Positions 35,396-45,373 of a stretch of DNA of 64,000 bases are shown here, piece by piece; the stretch's first letter is position 1, and each line of letters opens with the position of its first letter. Position numbers and translations under genes: made by a program. The notes under the pieces were generated by a model. That model was not told the origin of the DNA. It was given only the letters and a program-made list of their open reading frames with translations, and ran no database searches. Source of the stretch: Massilia sp. NR 4-1 (lineage in GTDB: Bacteria; Pseudomonadota; Gammaproteobacteria; Burkholderiales; Burkholderiaceae_D); assembly GCF_001191005.1 (NCBI RefSeq), contig NZ_CP012201.1, forward strand, positions 4,278,001-4,342,000. The letters run 5' to 3'.

Positions 35396-36693
35396 GCCTG
35401 GTTCCATGTAGGTGCCGCGGCCGCATTGGCTGCCGCGGCAATGCGCTTCTCGTCCACGGCGCTGGCCAGGTTGGCATCCAGCCCGGATTCCAGCAAGGCT
35501 TCCACCGGCGCCAGGCGCGCGGCCCAGCCGTAGGACGCTTCGACGCGCGCGCGCGCGGCGCGGCCGATCTCGTCCAGCGCATAGCCGGCGCTGCCGGCGG
35601 CAGGCGCCAGCGCCTCGACCACGGTCGCGGCAAACTGCGCGGCATCTTCGGCCAGCAGCAGTTCGCGGCCGGTTTCGGCGCTGATGCCTTCCAGCGCCTG
35701 CGGCGACACGATAACCGCCTTGGCCATCGACATCGCCTCCAGCACCTTGTTCTGGATGCCGCGCGCGATGCGCAGCGGCGCCACCGACAGCGCGGCATGG
35801 GCGACATAGGGACGCACATCCGGCACGGTGCCGGTCACGCGGATGCCGGGCAGCACGGACAGGGCCTGCACCTCGGCCGATGGCCGCGCGCCGACGATGT
35901 AGAAGCGCGCCAGCGGTTCGCGCGCCAGCACCGTCGGGAAGACTTCGCGCGCGAACCAGCAGACGGCATCCACATTCGGCCAGTAATCCATGGCGCCGCA
36001 GAAGACCACGGCACGCTCGCCGGCAGCGTAAGGGCTGGCGTATTCGGCATGCGGCGTGAAGTAAGCGGTATCCACGCCATTGCCGAAGTAGCCGATGCGA
36101 TTGCCGCTCTCCGGCGCCAGTGCGCGGAACAGCGCGGCCTCGGGTTCGGAGACAAACAGCGCGGCGTCGCTCACCGCGGCCACTGCGCGCTCGTAGCGCA
36201 GCAGACGCTCGGCCTCGTAGGCATACAGCAGGCGCATGGGCCAGGATTTGCGCTGCGCATACTGGCGCCATTTATCGGAATCGACATCGCAGAAGTCAAC
36301 CACGCGGCGCGCTTGCGGATACGCTTCGGCATACTGCGCCATCGGGCCGGAAAACACCATGATGCGGCCGATGCGCTGCTCGCGCATGGTGTGCGCCACC
36401 CAGGCGCGCAGGCCGCCATCGCTGTAATAGTCCTGCGACAGGGAGCGGTTGCCCAGCAAGGCGCCCAGGCTACGCAAACGTGCCCAGCGCGGTTCGAGGC
36501 GCGCAAAATGACTGGAAGCGCACAGCGATTTCACATACGGCAAATGCTGCCAGTCGTCTTCCTCATCGACGAAGGTGCCGAGGTGGACGCGGTAATGCTG
36601 CACCAGGTGCTTGAGCAAATGGTAGGAACGGATCTTGTCGCCCTTGTTCGGGGGATAGGGAATCCTATGCACCAGCAGCAGCAGGTCGTCCAC
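35392..36693 (-). CDS. PEP-CTERM/XrtA system glycosyltransferase (first of the locus pair)
   Basis: This 433-residue GT4-like enzyme begins DLLLLVHRIPYPPNKGDKIRS, the hallmark of this XrtA-linked family. The start is GTG at 36693, 3 bp after the FemAB stop. The last 35 residues are Ala-rich. It acts on the cytoplasmic side in repeat-unit assembly. Confidence 0.93.
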   Translation of the reverse strand: MDDLLLLVHRIPYPPNKGDKIRSYHLLKHLVQHYRVHLGTFVDEEDDWQHLPYVKSLCASSHFARLEPRWARLRSLGALLGNRSLSQDYYSDGGLRAWVAHTMREQRIGRIMVFSGPMAQYAEAYPQARRVVDFCDVDSDKWRQYAQRKSWPMRLLYAYEAERLLRYERAVAAVSDAALFVSEPEAALFRALAPESGNRIGYFGNGVDTAYFTPHAEYASPYAAGERAVVFCGAMDYWPNVDAVCWFAREVFPTVLAREPLARFYIVGARPSAEVQALSVLPGIRVTGTVPDVRPYVAHAALSVAPLRIARGIQNKVLEAMSMAKAVIVSPQALEGISAETGRELLLAEDAAQFAATVVEALAPAAGSAGYALDEIGRAARARVEASYGWAARLAPVEALLESGLDANLASAVDEKRIAAAANAAAAPTWNQA

Positions 36694-36696
36694 GGT

Positions 36697-38040
36697 TCAC
36701 CCCAGGTCTTTGACGATGTGCGGTCCCAGCGCATTGGCCAGGGCCAGCGGCATCTTGCGCCACAGCTTGATGAAGAGCTGGTACTTCGGATTGAGCGGAT
36801 TCACATCCGGCAGTTCGGACGACGCATACAGCTGGTATTCGTAAGGCAGGGGCTGGGCGCTGAAGCCCCAGTTCTTCTTGAAGTCGAAAGCGCCGGTACC
36901 CGCCTTGCTGCGGCCGAAATCGAACAGGCGATAACCTTTGTCGGCCGATGCCTGCATCAGATCCCAGTACATGAAGTCATTGCCCGCCACGTCGCGCGCC
37001 AGCGCCGTGCCGCCGCCATAGTAAGGCAGCACTTCGTCGCGGAAGAAGAAGCTCATCACGCCGGCCACGATCTGGTCTTCCTGCAGGATGACGCGGATTT
37101 CGCAATCGTCGGCGAAGACCTGTTTCAGCAGGCGGAAGTATTTTTTCGAGAACACCGGCGTGCCGAGGCGATGCACGCTGCTGGCATAGGCGTGGAAGAA
37201 GCGCTCGATTCCATGATCCACCTCGCCGCGCAGCCCCAGCTTGATGGCCTTGCGCACCATGGCGCGCTGCTTGCGCGGAATGGCGTTCATATTCTCTTCG
37301 TTGTCGGCCGTGATGGCCTTGCGGAAGGTGTAGTACAGCTCCTTGCCCTGCCATTTCGGATTGCCGGGATGGGCGGGCGCGAAGTTACGGTATTCCAGAT
37401 GGCCGGGATTGAGCGAGGCCGCCAGTTCCTCAGCTGCCTGGTCGAGCAGGGCGCGTGCTTCTTCGCTGATGGCGGCCACGCCGCCATACACGCAGAAGGG
37501 CAAGGAGACCAGCGAATGGCCGAACAGGCGGCTCTTGATCTGGGCCAGCGGCAGCACGCCCTCGATGCGGCCATTACGCTCGGCATAGAAGAACCAGCAG
37601 CGGTGGCCGAAAGCCCGTTCGATGACTTTTTGCCAGCCGGCGCGGTGGAAGAAGGTCGCCTCGGGACACGCCTGCACGAAGGCGTCCCAGCGCGCGCATT
37701 CGTCGCTGTTCGGCAGCAGCAGCTGCAGCATCAGCGTACCCTGCGCGGCGGCCGGCACTTCGGATGCGAGCACCTGTGCCGCAGCGTCCCCATCGCGCAG
37801 CGCAAGCTCGCCGGAGACGGCGCCCTCGCGCGCGGCGACGGCCAGTTCCGCATCGAGGCTTGCGACGAAGGATGGCGCCGCCGCTGTCCCGGCAACCGGC
37901 GCCACGGAGGGAGCAGTGGCCGGCGCGGCTGGCGCATCGGGCGGCGAGCGCACAGCCTCGTTTTTGGCCGCGGCAATCGCGGCGGCAGCGGATGCGGCGG
38001 CGGCGGCGCGCTGGGCCGCCGCTTCGATGATCGATGTCAT
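36697..38040 (-). CDS. FemAB-family XrtA/PEP-CTERM-associated protein with Ala-rich extension
   Basis: This 447-residue GNAT/FemAB-fold protein has its core from about residue 105 (DAFVQACPEATFFHRAGWQ onward), ending KLWRKMPL. FemAB relatives transfer aminoacyl groups; members at exosortase loci probably modify the glycan. The ATG at 38040 overlaps the deacetylase stop by 4 bp. An N-terminal stretch of about 100 residues of low-complexity Ala/Pro sequence is an addition to the usual family length of about 340-350. Confidence 0.9.
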   Translation of the reverse strand: MTSIIEAAAQRAAAAASAAAAIAAAKNEAVRSPPDAPAAPATAPSVAPVAGTAAAPSFVASLDAELAVAAREGAVSGELALRDGDAAAQVLASEVPAAAQGTLMLQLLLPNSDECARWDAFVQACPEATFFHRAGWQKVIERAFGHRCWFFYAERNGRIEGVLPLAQIKSRLFGHSLVSLPFCVYGGVAAISEEARALLDQAAEELAASLNPGHLEYRNFAPAHPGNPKWQGKELYYTFRKAITADNEENMNAIPRKQRAMVRKAIKLGLRGEVDHGIERFFHAYASSVHRLGTPVFSKKYFRLLKQVFADDCEIRVILQEDQIVAGVMSFFFRDEVLPYYGGGTALARDVAGNDFMYWDLMQASADKGYRLFDFGRSKAGTGAFDFKKNWGFSAQPLPYEYQLYASSELPDVNPLNPKYQLFIKLWRKMPLALANALGPHIVKDLG

Positions 38041-38894
38041 GGCTGCCCCAGGAAGATGCGGTCCATGCGGTCCCAGGCGAAATCGCGGGTGAGCGCCTGG
38101 ATGCGCTGGTCCATGCGGCCCAGGTTCACGTAATGGCGGAAGCGCGTCTTCAAGCCGATGCCTGCGGGACGCGGCTGCTGCGGATCGATCTCCCAGGGAT
38201 GGAAATAGAAGATCGCCGCCTGGCCATCTTCGCGGTTCACGCGCCGCATCATGCGGCGCGACAGGGCGTAAGGCAGCAGGCGGAAATAGCCCCCGCCGCC
38301 GGCCGGCAGATTGCGCTGCATCAGACGCACCGTGGTGATCGGCACTTCCAGCAGGCCATCCTTGCCGTTCGGGTAGAAGGCGAAGCGCGGCGCGTCCGGC
38401 ATGCCGTAATGGTCGTGCTGGATCGGGTAGATGCTGGAACTGTAGCGGTAGCCCGCCTCGTGCAGGGCATCCAGTGCCCACAGATTGCCGGGGCCGATCG
38501 AGAAGCTCGGCGCGCGGTAGCCCTGCACCGCCTGGCCGCCGATATCCTCCAGAATGGCCTTGCTGCTGCTGATGTCTTGCATGAACTGGGCACGGTCCTG
38601 GTCGGAGGCGCGCAGATGGCCGTAGCCGTGGCTGGCCAGTTCATGCCCGCCGGCGACGATGCGCTTGACCATCGCCGGATAGCGCTCGGCGATCCAGCCC
38701 AGGGTGAAGAAGGTGGCCTTGGCCTGGCCCGCATCGAGGATGCCGAGGATGCGGTCGATATTCGCCTCCACCCGGCATTCCAGCGAGGGCCATGCTTCGC
38801 GCGCGATATGCGGCGCAAAGGCGGATACCTGGAAGTAGTCTTCCACGTCGATCGTCATCGCATTGCGAATGGCGGGCGCGGCGCGCGTATCCAT
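38037..38894 (-). CDS. XrtA system polysaccharide deacetylase
   Basis: This 285-residue NodB-fold deacetylase has the start MTIDVEDYFQVSAF, HELASHGYGH (metal His pair), RAPSFSIG, and a C-terminal DUF3473-type segment (FYFHPWEID). It belongs to the deacetylase family restricted to XrtA loci, likely acting on N-acetyl groups of exopolysaccharide sugars. It is preceded by wecB with an 11-bp gap. Confidence 0.94.
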   Translation of the reverse strand: MDTRAAPAIRNAMTIDVEDYFQVSAFAPHIAREAWPSLECRVEANIDRILGILDAGQAKATFFTLGWIAERYPAMVKRIVAGGHELASHGYGHLRASDQDRAQFMQDISSSKAILEDIGGQAVQGYRAPSFSIGPGNLWALDALHEAGYRYSSSIYPIQHDHYGMPDAPRFAFYPNGKDGLLEVPITTVRLMQRNLPAGGGGYFRLLPYALSRRMMRRVNREDGQAAIFYFHPWEIDPQQPRPAGIGLKTRFRHYVNLGRMDQRIQALTRDFAWDRMDRIFLGQP

Positions 38895-38905
38895 GGTTGC
38901 TGTCC

Positions 38906-40057
38906 TCAGTCCCTTTGTTTCAGCCAGCCGAAGAGGATGGCGGCGATGCGCTCGGCGGCGCGGCCATCCCAGAAATGCGGCACGCGGCCTGCCTTGCCGC
39001 CGCCTTGCAGCAGCTCTTCGTACGCCGCCAGAATATGCGCCGGATCGTTGCCGACGATGGTATTGGTGCCTTCATCCACCGTGATCGGGCGCTCGGTGTT
39101 GTGGCGCAGCGTGAGGCAGGGCGTGCCCAGGGCCGTGGTCTCTTCCTGGATGCCGCCGGAATCGGTGAGCACCACGCGCGCATCGCGCATCAGACCCAGC
39201 ATCTCCAGATAGCCCATGGGCGGCAGCAACAGCACGTCCGGCGCGTCGAGCAGATGGCTCAGGCCGAACTTCTCGATGGTGGCGCGGGTGCGCGGATGCA
39301 CGGGGAAGATCACCGGCGTGGTCTGGGCGATTTTCGCCGCCGCCTCCAGCAAGCCTTGCAGGATGGCGGGATCGTCCACATTCGAGGGACGGTGCAAGGT
39401 CAGCACGGCGTAGCCGCGGCCCTGCGCGAAACCGGCACGGCCGGCATCGGCGGCGATCTTTTCGGCCGGCACGGCGCGTTCCAGATTGGCGCGCAGGGTA
39501 TCGATCATCACATTGCCGACGAAGTGGATGCGCTCATCGGCGATGCCTTCCTTCAGCAGATTATCGCGGCCGCTTTCCTCGGTGGTGAACAGCAGGTCGG
39601 ACAGCTGGTCGGTCAGCAGGCGGTTGATCTCCTCCGGCATGGCGCGGTCGAAGCTGCGCAGGCCCGCTTCCACATGGATCACCGGCACGCCCTTCTTGGC
39701 CGCCACCAGGGCGCAGGCGATGGTGGAGTTGACGTCGCCCACCACCAGCACGGCGGCCGGCTGCACCTCGTCCATGGCCGGTTCGAAGCGGCGCATCACC
39801 TCGGCCGTCTGCTGCGCGTGGCTGCCGGAACCGACCTCCAGATTGATGTCCGGATCGGGAATGCCGAGCGCCTGGAAATACTGGTGGTTCATCGCCACGT
39901 CGTAGTGCTGGCCGGTGTGCACCAGCTTCGCTTCGACCTGCGGGCCGAGCGCGCCCAGGGCCGACATGATGGGCGCCATCTTCATGAAATTCGGACGTGC
40001 GCCGACCACGCACAGGATGCGGTAAATCTTGTCGGTCGTTGGACTGGCGGCGTTCAT
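38906..40057 (-). CDS. wecB: UDP-N-acetylglucosamine 2-epimerase (non-hydrolysing)
   Basis: This 383-residue WecB-family enzyme has GARPNFMKMAP, HVEAGLRS, MPEEINR and TDSGGIQEE (UDP-sugar binding). It makes UDP-ManNAc from UDP-GlcNAc for repeat-unit synthesis. It overlaps the ATPase gene by 4 bp, and wecB in this position is regular in XrtA operons. Confidence 0.94.
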   Translation of the reverse strand: MNAASPTTDKIYRILCVVGARPNFMKMAPIMSALGALGPQVEAKLVHTGQHYDVAMNHQYFQALGIPDPDINLEVGSGSHAQQTAEVMRRFEPAMDEVQPAAVLVVGDVNSTIACALVAAKKGVPVIHVEAGLRSFDRAMPEEINRLLTDQLSDLLFTTEESGRDNLLKEGIADERIHFVGNVMIDTLRANLERAVPAEKIAADAGRAGFAQGRGYAVLTLHRPSNVDDPAILQGLLEAAAKIAQTTPVIFPVHPRTRATIEKFGLSHLLDAPDVLLLPPMGYLEMLGLMRDARVVLTDSGGIQEETTALGTPCLTLRHNTERPITVDEGTNTIVGNDPAHILAAYEELLQGGGKAGRVPHFWDGRAAERIAAILFGWLKQRD

Positions 40058-41070
40058 TCGTTGTTATCGATAGGCAGGTTGACGGAGGATGGCGAGCGCA
40101 CCATCTTTTTCAGGATGGAGAGCACGGACACCAGCGACTTCTCCACTTTCAGCATGCGTTCGTCCAGCAGGGCCGGATACTGGTTGCCGAAGACGGCCGC
40201 CTCGGGATCGAGCGGATTGGCGTCGGCGGCCGGCGCGGCCGCTTCCGGCGGCGCCTGGAATTCCTGCTGGATGTCGCGGATCACGGTGTCCACGTCGGCA
40301 TCGGTGAAGGCATGCATCTCTTCCAGGAAGCCCATCAGCAGCATGCGGTCGCACAGGTGGTTGGTCTTGCGCGGAATGCCGCCGGTGAATTCGTAGATGG
40401 CCGCGTGGGCCGCCGGCGTGAACGAGGGATCGCCTTTCCAGCCCACGGTCAGCAGGCGGTGTTCGATATAGGCCTGGGTTTCATGCTCGTCCATCGGGCC
40501 CAGATGGTAGGTGGCGATCACACGCTGGCGCAGCTGCTGCATGCCGGGGCTGTGCAAGGTGGTGCGGAATTCCGGCTGTCCCAGCAGGAAGGTCTGCAGC
40601 AGCGACTTGTCGTCGGTCTGGAAGTTGGACAGCATGCGCAGCTCTTCCACCACGCGCGGCGTCAGGTTCTGCGCCTCGTCCACCACCAGCAAGGCGCGCT
40701 TGCCCTGCTGCTCGCTGGCGCGCAGGAAGGCCTCCAGGCGCGCCAGCAGCACGGTCTTGCTGGCCGCGTCCTCGTAGGGCAGGCCGAAGCCGGCCACCAC
40801 CATGCGCAGGGTGTCGTCGGAGTCGAGATGGGTGTTGACGATGTGGGCCGCCACGATGCGGTCGGTTTCAATCTGGTTGAACAGATTGCGCACCAGCGTG
40901 GTCTTGCCCGCGCCGACCTCGCCGGTGATGACGATGAAGCCCTCGCCTTGCGACAGGCCGTATTCCAGATAGGCCATGGCGCGCTTGTGGCCCTTGCTGC
41001 CGAAGAAGAAATGCGGATCGGGACGCAGGCGGAAGGGCTTGTCGCTCAGCCCATAATAACTTTCATACAT
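40054..41070 (-). CDS. XrtA/PEP-CTERM system-associated ATPase (ExeA-like)
   Basis: This 338-residue AAA ATPase has the start YESYYGLSDKPFRLRPDP, Walker A GEVGAGKTTLV, Walker B LLVVDEAQNL and a C-terminal helical domain. Relatives of ExeA/GspA couple ATP use to envelope assembly; this branch occurs with the outer-membrane protein encoded 15 bp upstream. Confidence 0.93.
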   Translation of the reverse strand: MYESYYGLSDKPFRLRPDPHFFFGSKGHKRAMAYLEYGLSQGEGFIVITGEVGAGKTTLVRNLFNQIETDRIVAAHIVNTHLDSDDTLRMVVAGFGLPYEDAASKTVLLARLEAFLRASEQQGKRALLVVDEAQNLTPRVVEELRMLSNFQTDDKSLLQTFLLGQPEFRTTLHSPGMQQLRQRVIATYHLGPMDEHETQAYIEHRLLTVGWKGDPSFTPAAHAAIYEFTGGIPRKTNHLCDRMLLMGFLEEMHAFTDADVDTVIRDIQQEFQAPPEAAAPAADANPLDPEAAVFGNQYPALLDERMLKVEKSLVSVLSILKKMVRSPSSVNLPIDNNE

Positions 41071-41085
41071 GGCGCACTGGCTCCG

Positions 41086-42645
41086 TTAAAGCTTGATCGA
41101 GACGGACGCGGCGACCGCGTTCTCGGTATAGTTTCCACTGTCGAGGAAGGTGCTGCCGCGCACGCGGCGCACTTCCACCCCGCCGCTGATCTTCTGATCG
41201 AACTGGTGGGTCAGGAACAGGCGCAGGGCGCGGTTCTGGCTGCCTTTGCCCAGACTATTCGAGTCGGCATTGGTATAGGTCGCGGACAGGCTGGCGCCGG
41301 TGCGCGAGTTGAGGCGGTAGTTGAACAGGGCCGAAGCGCCCGTCTGCCGCGTGTTGTCGTTCACATTGCCGCTGCTGCTGCCCAGCAGGGTGCTGTCGAC
41401 CTGGGTCAGCGACAGCGCTTCGCGCCGCATGCTGAAGACATTGAACATGGTCGAGGTGCGCGCCGTGGTGAAGCTGACCGAGGCTTGCAGCTGCTTTTGC
41501 AGCGCATAGCGGTTGCTGAAGTAGTTGACGCTGTCGGGCAAGGCGCGCGGCAGGTTCAGGGCGCGGATATACGCTTCCACCGCGGCGGCGCGCTTGGCCG
41601 CATCGGGGAAGTTGGGCATGAACAGGCGGTCCAGCATGGCCGCGGTGTCGATGGCCGAAGGCAGCAGGAAATTCGAGCGCGAGTTGGTGACCGAATCGCC
41701 ATAGCTCACGCTCCAGTTGCTGTAGCGCGCGCGGTGGTTCAGCGCCAGCGAATAGCTGTTGCCGTAATAGCGCTTGCCGAGCGAGGCATCGAGGCTGGTG
41801 CGCGGCGAAGGATTCCAGCGCAAGCCGGTGGACCAGGATTTGCCCTGGGTGGCCTGGCCATTGCTCTCGTAGCTGAATTTATCGTAGCCGCCGCTGGCCG
41901 TCAGGCTGAAGGTCGGCGTCAGGCGGTAGAAGACGTTCGCCATCACCAGCTGGGTGGTGGAGGTGGGCGCGATGCTGTCGTCCAGCACCTGGCGGTTGGC
42001 CATGAAGCCCCAGCCCACGGTGCGGAAAGCCGGGCCGCTGTTGATGTTCAGATTGATGCTGTTGGCGTCGCTGCGGCCCATGCCGCGATTATCGGTGTCC
42101 ACCGTGTCGCGCGTGTAGCGCAGCTCCATCTGCGCCGTGCTGCCGAAGCGGTGCTGCAGATAGGGGCTGAGGCGGATGGTGCGTACTTCATTGCGGTTAT
42201 TCGTACTGTAGCCGTTGTTGTTGACCTGGGGGCCGAAGGCCGACGTGGCCTGCTGGCTGATGGTGGCGGTGCCGTCGAAGAACAGCAGGTCGTCCACCAC
42301 CTTGGCCTGGGCGCCCGCGTTCAGGGAACTGGTATTGCGGCCGGTGCCGCCGGTCCGCTCCTTCGAATACTGGTACAGGTGCAGCTGGTAGTTGGCGTGC
42401 AGTTTGAGGCGCGGCCCCACATTGGTCAGGCTGAATCCCGGCACCACTTCGGTGATGAACTGGCTGCCGGCCTTGTCGTTGCTGGCCAGGCCCACATTGT
42501 CGGACCAGGTTTCGCGCAGCTCCACAGCGGGAGCGAATTTCCATTCGGCGCGGGCGGCGGGCGCCGCCATCAGCAGGGCCAGCGCCATCGGCGCCAGCTT
42601 GGGCAGGGCAGCGGGGGCGCAGCATTTAGCCATAGTGGTAGTCAT
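41086..42645 (-). CDS. PEP-CTERM system-associated outer-membrane beta-barrel protein
   Basis: This 519-residue protein has a signal peptide ending APAARA, then many amphipathic strands (LRETWSDNV, YQLHLYQYSKER and similar) and a final strand ending VSIKL, fitting an outer-membrane barrel. It probably works in exopolysaccharide secretion. The ATG at 42645 overlaps the kinase by 20 bp and has GGAG 5-6 nt before it; ATG 42633 is an alternative. Confidence 0.88.
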   Translation of the reverse strand: MTTTMAKCCAPAALPKLAPMALALLMAAPAARAEWKFAPAVELRETWSDNVGLASNDKAGSQFITEVVPGFSLTNVGPRLKLHANYQLHLYQYSKERTGGTGRNTSSLNAGAQAKVVDDLLFFDGTATISQQATSAFGPQVNNNGYSTNNRNEVRTIRLSPYLQHRFGSTAQMELRYTRDTVDTDNRGMGRSDANSINLNINSGPAFRTVGWGFMANRQVLDDSIAPTSTTQLVMANVFYRLTPTFSLTASGGYDKFSYESNGQATQGKSWSTGLRWNPSPRTSLDASLGKRYYGNSYSLALNHRARYSNWSVSYGDSVTNSRSNFLLPSAIDTAAMLDRLFMPNFPDAAKRAAAVEAYIRALNLPRALPDSVNYFSNRYALQKQLQASVSFTTARTSTMFNVFSMRREALSLTQVDSTLLGSSSGNVNDNTRQTGASALFNYRLNSRTGASLSATYTNADSNSLGKGSQNRALRLFLTHQFDQKISGGVEVRRVRGSTFLDSGNYTENAVAASVSIKL

Positions 42646-43561
42646 AGGTCTCCGAACCGGGGAACTCACGCGACTTGTTATAGACCAGGTTGACGTTGTG
42701 GCAGCCCTCCAGCTGGCGCAGCGATTCCTTGACCGCGTGCTGGGTGGTTTTCTCCGATTCCACCACCAGCACGATCTGGCCCATATGGCCGGCCAGCACA
42801 TGGGCTTCGCTGGTCAGCAGCAGCGGCGGCGAATCGAAGATGACGATCCGGTCCGGATAGCGGTTGGCGATTTCCAGCACCAGGTTGTTCATCATCTGGC
42901 TGGCCAGCAGCTCGGTGGCGCGCGGGTTGGGCGTGCCGGCCGGAACCAGGGTCAGGGTATTGACATTGGTGCGCAGCATGACTTCGGACAAGCCCATCTT
43001 CTCGTCCAGCAGCACGTCCATCAGGCCGCGCTGCGAGGGCAGGCCCAGCGTGCGCAGCACCGAGGGGCGGGCCACGTCGGCGTCGACCAGCAGCACGGTG
43101 TTGTCCAGCTCCATGGCGATGCTCATGGCCAGGTTGATGGCGCAGAAAGTCTTGCCTTCGCCGGGCAGCGAGCTGGTGATCATGATCAGGTTGCCGGGAT
43201 TCTCGCCGGGCACGCGCGGCGCCAGCGCGCGCTTGATCAGCGGACGCTTGATGATGCGGAAGTCTTCCACCAGCGAGGTGCGGCCGCCGGCGGCCGTGAC
43301 CAGGCCCATTTGCTGCATGCGCGCCAGGTCCAGTTCGACTTCGCGCGCGCGGCGCGGCGCGGCCTCGGCCTCGCCGGCTGGCGCAGCGGACGGCGCGACG
43401 GGCGCTGCCGCCGGCACGGCGGCCGGCGGCACCACGGCCTCCAGCGCGGGCGCGGACGGCGCGGCATTCAGCGGCGGTACCGGGGCCGCCGCTTCGGTGG
43501 GCTGCGCTGCCGGGCTGCGGCGGTGTTCGATGCGGCTGGCCGCTTTTTCAATGATGCTCAC
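42626..43561 (-). CDS. XrtA-associated tyrosine autokinase
   Basis: This 311-residue BY-kinase has Walker A SLPGEGKT (131-138), Walker A' LLVDAD (157-162), a following ARP motif, and a short tyrosine cluster YDYHYG at the C-terminus for autophosphorylation. It partners the chain-length determinant encoded just upstream to control polymer length. The start is GTG (43561). Residues 15-70 are Ala/Pro-rich low-complexity sequence, longer than usual. Confidence 0.93.
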   Translation of the reverse strand: MSIIEKAASRIEHRRSPAAQPTEAAAPVPPLNAAPSAPALEAVVPPAAVPAAAPVAPSAAPAGEAEAAPRRAREVELDLARMQQMGLVTAAGGRTSLVEDFRIIKRPLIKRALAPRVPGENPGNLIMITSSLPGEGKTFCAINLAMSIAMELDNTVLLVDADVARPSVLRTLGLPSQRGLMDVLLDEKMGLSEVMLRTNVNTLTLVPAGTPNPRATELLASQMMNNLVLEIANRYPDRIVIFDSPPLLLTSEAHVLAGHMGQIVLVVESEKTTQHAVKESLRQLEGCHNVNLVYNKSREFPGSETYDYHYG

Positions 43562-43588
43562 TTGGACTCTCCATCAGGTGGCCCGCCC

Positions 43589-45118
43589 TTACAGCGGACG
43601 GAGCACGGCCACGGCCAGCACGCCGCCATACGCCGTGAATAAGGTGAAGACGGACAGGCCGAAGGCATACAAACGGCGCTTGCGCATGACTTTCTGCTGC
43701 TCGGTCCAGTTCATGCCGATGGTGCCGAGAATCGGCATGCCGGTGACTTCGCGCAGGCTGCTCTGGCTGAGGAAGGTCGGACGGATTTGGCTCATCAGCA
43801 GGGCCACGCCGAGGCCGGCCAGCAAGGCGCCGACGAAGACCAGGGAATACAGGCGCGGCCGGTTCGGCCCGGCCGGCGTGATCGGCGCGGTGGGCGGATC
43901 GATGACGCGGAAGGTCAGCATATCGGTCGCCGTGCTCAAATCGCCGGACAGCTTGGCCGCCTCGCGCCGGCCCACCAGCTTCTCGTAGTTATCCTTGTTG
44001 ATGGCGTAGTCGCGGTTGAGCTGGGCCAGTTGCGCTTCCACTTCCGGCGCCAGGCTGCTTTGCGAGCGCATGCGCTCCAGCCGCGCGCTGTACTCGCCGA
44101 CGCGCGCCTTGAGCGAGGCGATGCGCGCCTCTTCCACCGACAGCGCCACATTCATCTGCTGCAGCATGGGGCTGTAATTGGCGCCCGGATCGCCGCTGCT
44201 GCGGCTCTTCTTGGCCTCGTCCTTCTTGCGTGTTTCCAGCTGCGCGATCAGGCGCTTGGTCGACAGGATGTCGGGGTGTTCCTCGGTGAACTGCATGCGC
44301 AGCTGGTCGAGCTGCTTGTTCAGCGTCGAGATGCGGCCATCGATTTCCGGATTGACGACTTCGCGCTCGGCGGCCGAGACCGGTGCCATGTCCTCGCCCG
44401 CGATCTGGCGCTTGATGGCGTTGCGCGCCTGCTCCGCTTCCAGCAGCTCCAGGCGCGCCTGGCTCAGCTTGTCGGACAGCTCGCCCACGCTGGAGGTGAA
44501 GTCGCCGCCCTGGCGCGGCAGCAGGCCCATGTACTTGAGCTTGAATTCCTTGAGCGCGTTCTCGGCGCCGGCCAGCTTTTCCTCATAGCTCTTGATCTGG
44601 TCGTCGATGAACTGCACGGCTTTTTCCGAATCCTGCTTCTTGCTGCCGAAGCTGCCCTCGACGAAGATGGTGAGCAGGGACTGCACCACATCCTTGCCCA
44701 GCTTGGGATTCGGATTATTGTAGGAAATGGTGTAAATATCATCGCGCTCGGTGCCGCCGACCTTGATCTGGGCCATCAGCTCGTCGACCAGCTTTTCGTG
44801 CTCGTTGACATTCTTGGCCTTGATGTCGAGATCGACCATGCGCATCACGCGCTCCACATTCGGGCGGCTGATCAGGGTGCGGCGCATGAACAGCACCTGC
44901 TGGTCGACATTGGGCATGGTCGTCATATTCGCCAGCAGCGGCTTGAGGATGCTCTGGGTATCGACGTAGACGCGGGCCGAGGCTTGGTAATCGTTGGGCA
45001 GGCGGTAGACCACGGCCCAGCCGGCGATCGCCACCGTCCAGGTAATCACCACCGCATACCAGCGATACTTCCCGATCGCTTTCAGGAAAGTGAGGATCAG
45101 GGCTGTCAGTTCTGCCAT
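43589..45118 (-). CDS. XrtA system chain-length determinant (Wzz-like)
   Basis: This 509-residue polysaccharide copolymerase has one membrane helix near the N-terminus (about 15-35), a long periplasmic coiled-coil region and a second membrane pair near the C-terminus (VFVGALLAGLGVALL; AFGLSVFTLFTAYGG). It is the first gene of the leftward 19-gene operon. The 255-bp region upstream, shared with the peptidase gene, should hold the operon promoter, but no convincing box was identified. Confidence 0.93.
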   Translation of the reverse strand: MAELTALILTFLKAIGKYRWYAVVITWTVAIAGWAVVYRLPNDYQASARVYVDTQSILKPLLANMTTMPNVDQQVLFMRRTLISRPNVERVMRMVDLDIKAKNVNEHEKLVDELMAQIKVGGTERDDIYTISYNNPNPKLGKDVVQSLLTIFVEGSFGSKKQDSEKAVQFIDDQIKSYEEKLAGAENALKEFKLKYMGLLPRQGGDFTSSVGELSDKLSQARLELLEAEQARNAIKRQIAGEDMAPVSAAEREVVNPEIDGRISTLNKQLDQLRMQFTEEHPDILSTKRLIAQLETRKKDEAKKSRSSGDPGANYSPMLQQMNVALSVEEARIASLKARVGEYSARLERMRSQSSLAPEVEAQLAQLNRDYAINKDNYEKLVGRREAAKLSGDLSTATDMLTFRVIDPPTAPITPAGPNRPRLYSLVFVGALLAGLGVALLMSQIRPTFLSQSSLREVTGMPILGTIGMNWTEQQKVMRKRRLYAFGLSVFTLFTAYGGVLAVAVLRPL

Positions 45119-45373
45119 TTCAATTACCTGCGGGAAAGGTGTGATGCGCCGAAAAACAAAAGCTGATTATTGCTTAAATTGCATCGATCAGCTCTATCAT
45201 ACCGCAGAAAGCCTTGCTCGTTGATATTAATTTCCTGTTCGAATTAAGCCTTTCACAGCCCGCGTTGCATTCTACAGACAGCGGGAATATTACTTTCCAA
45301 TAGGAAACATCAATTATATTGGTGCAAAGCCCACCATGCATAGAATTACATAAAAATCTGCTATCGTGTGCCC

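Noticed and set aside
45241..45262. Weak -24/-12 match before the chain-length gene
   Set aside because: Spacing fits but both boxes deviate strongly (GGGCT / AGGCT).
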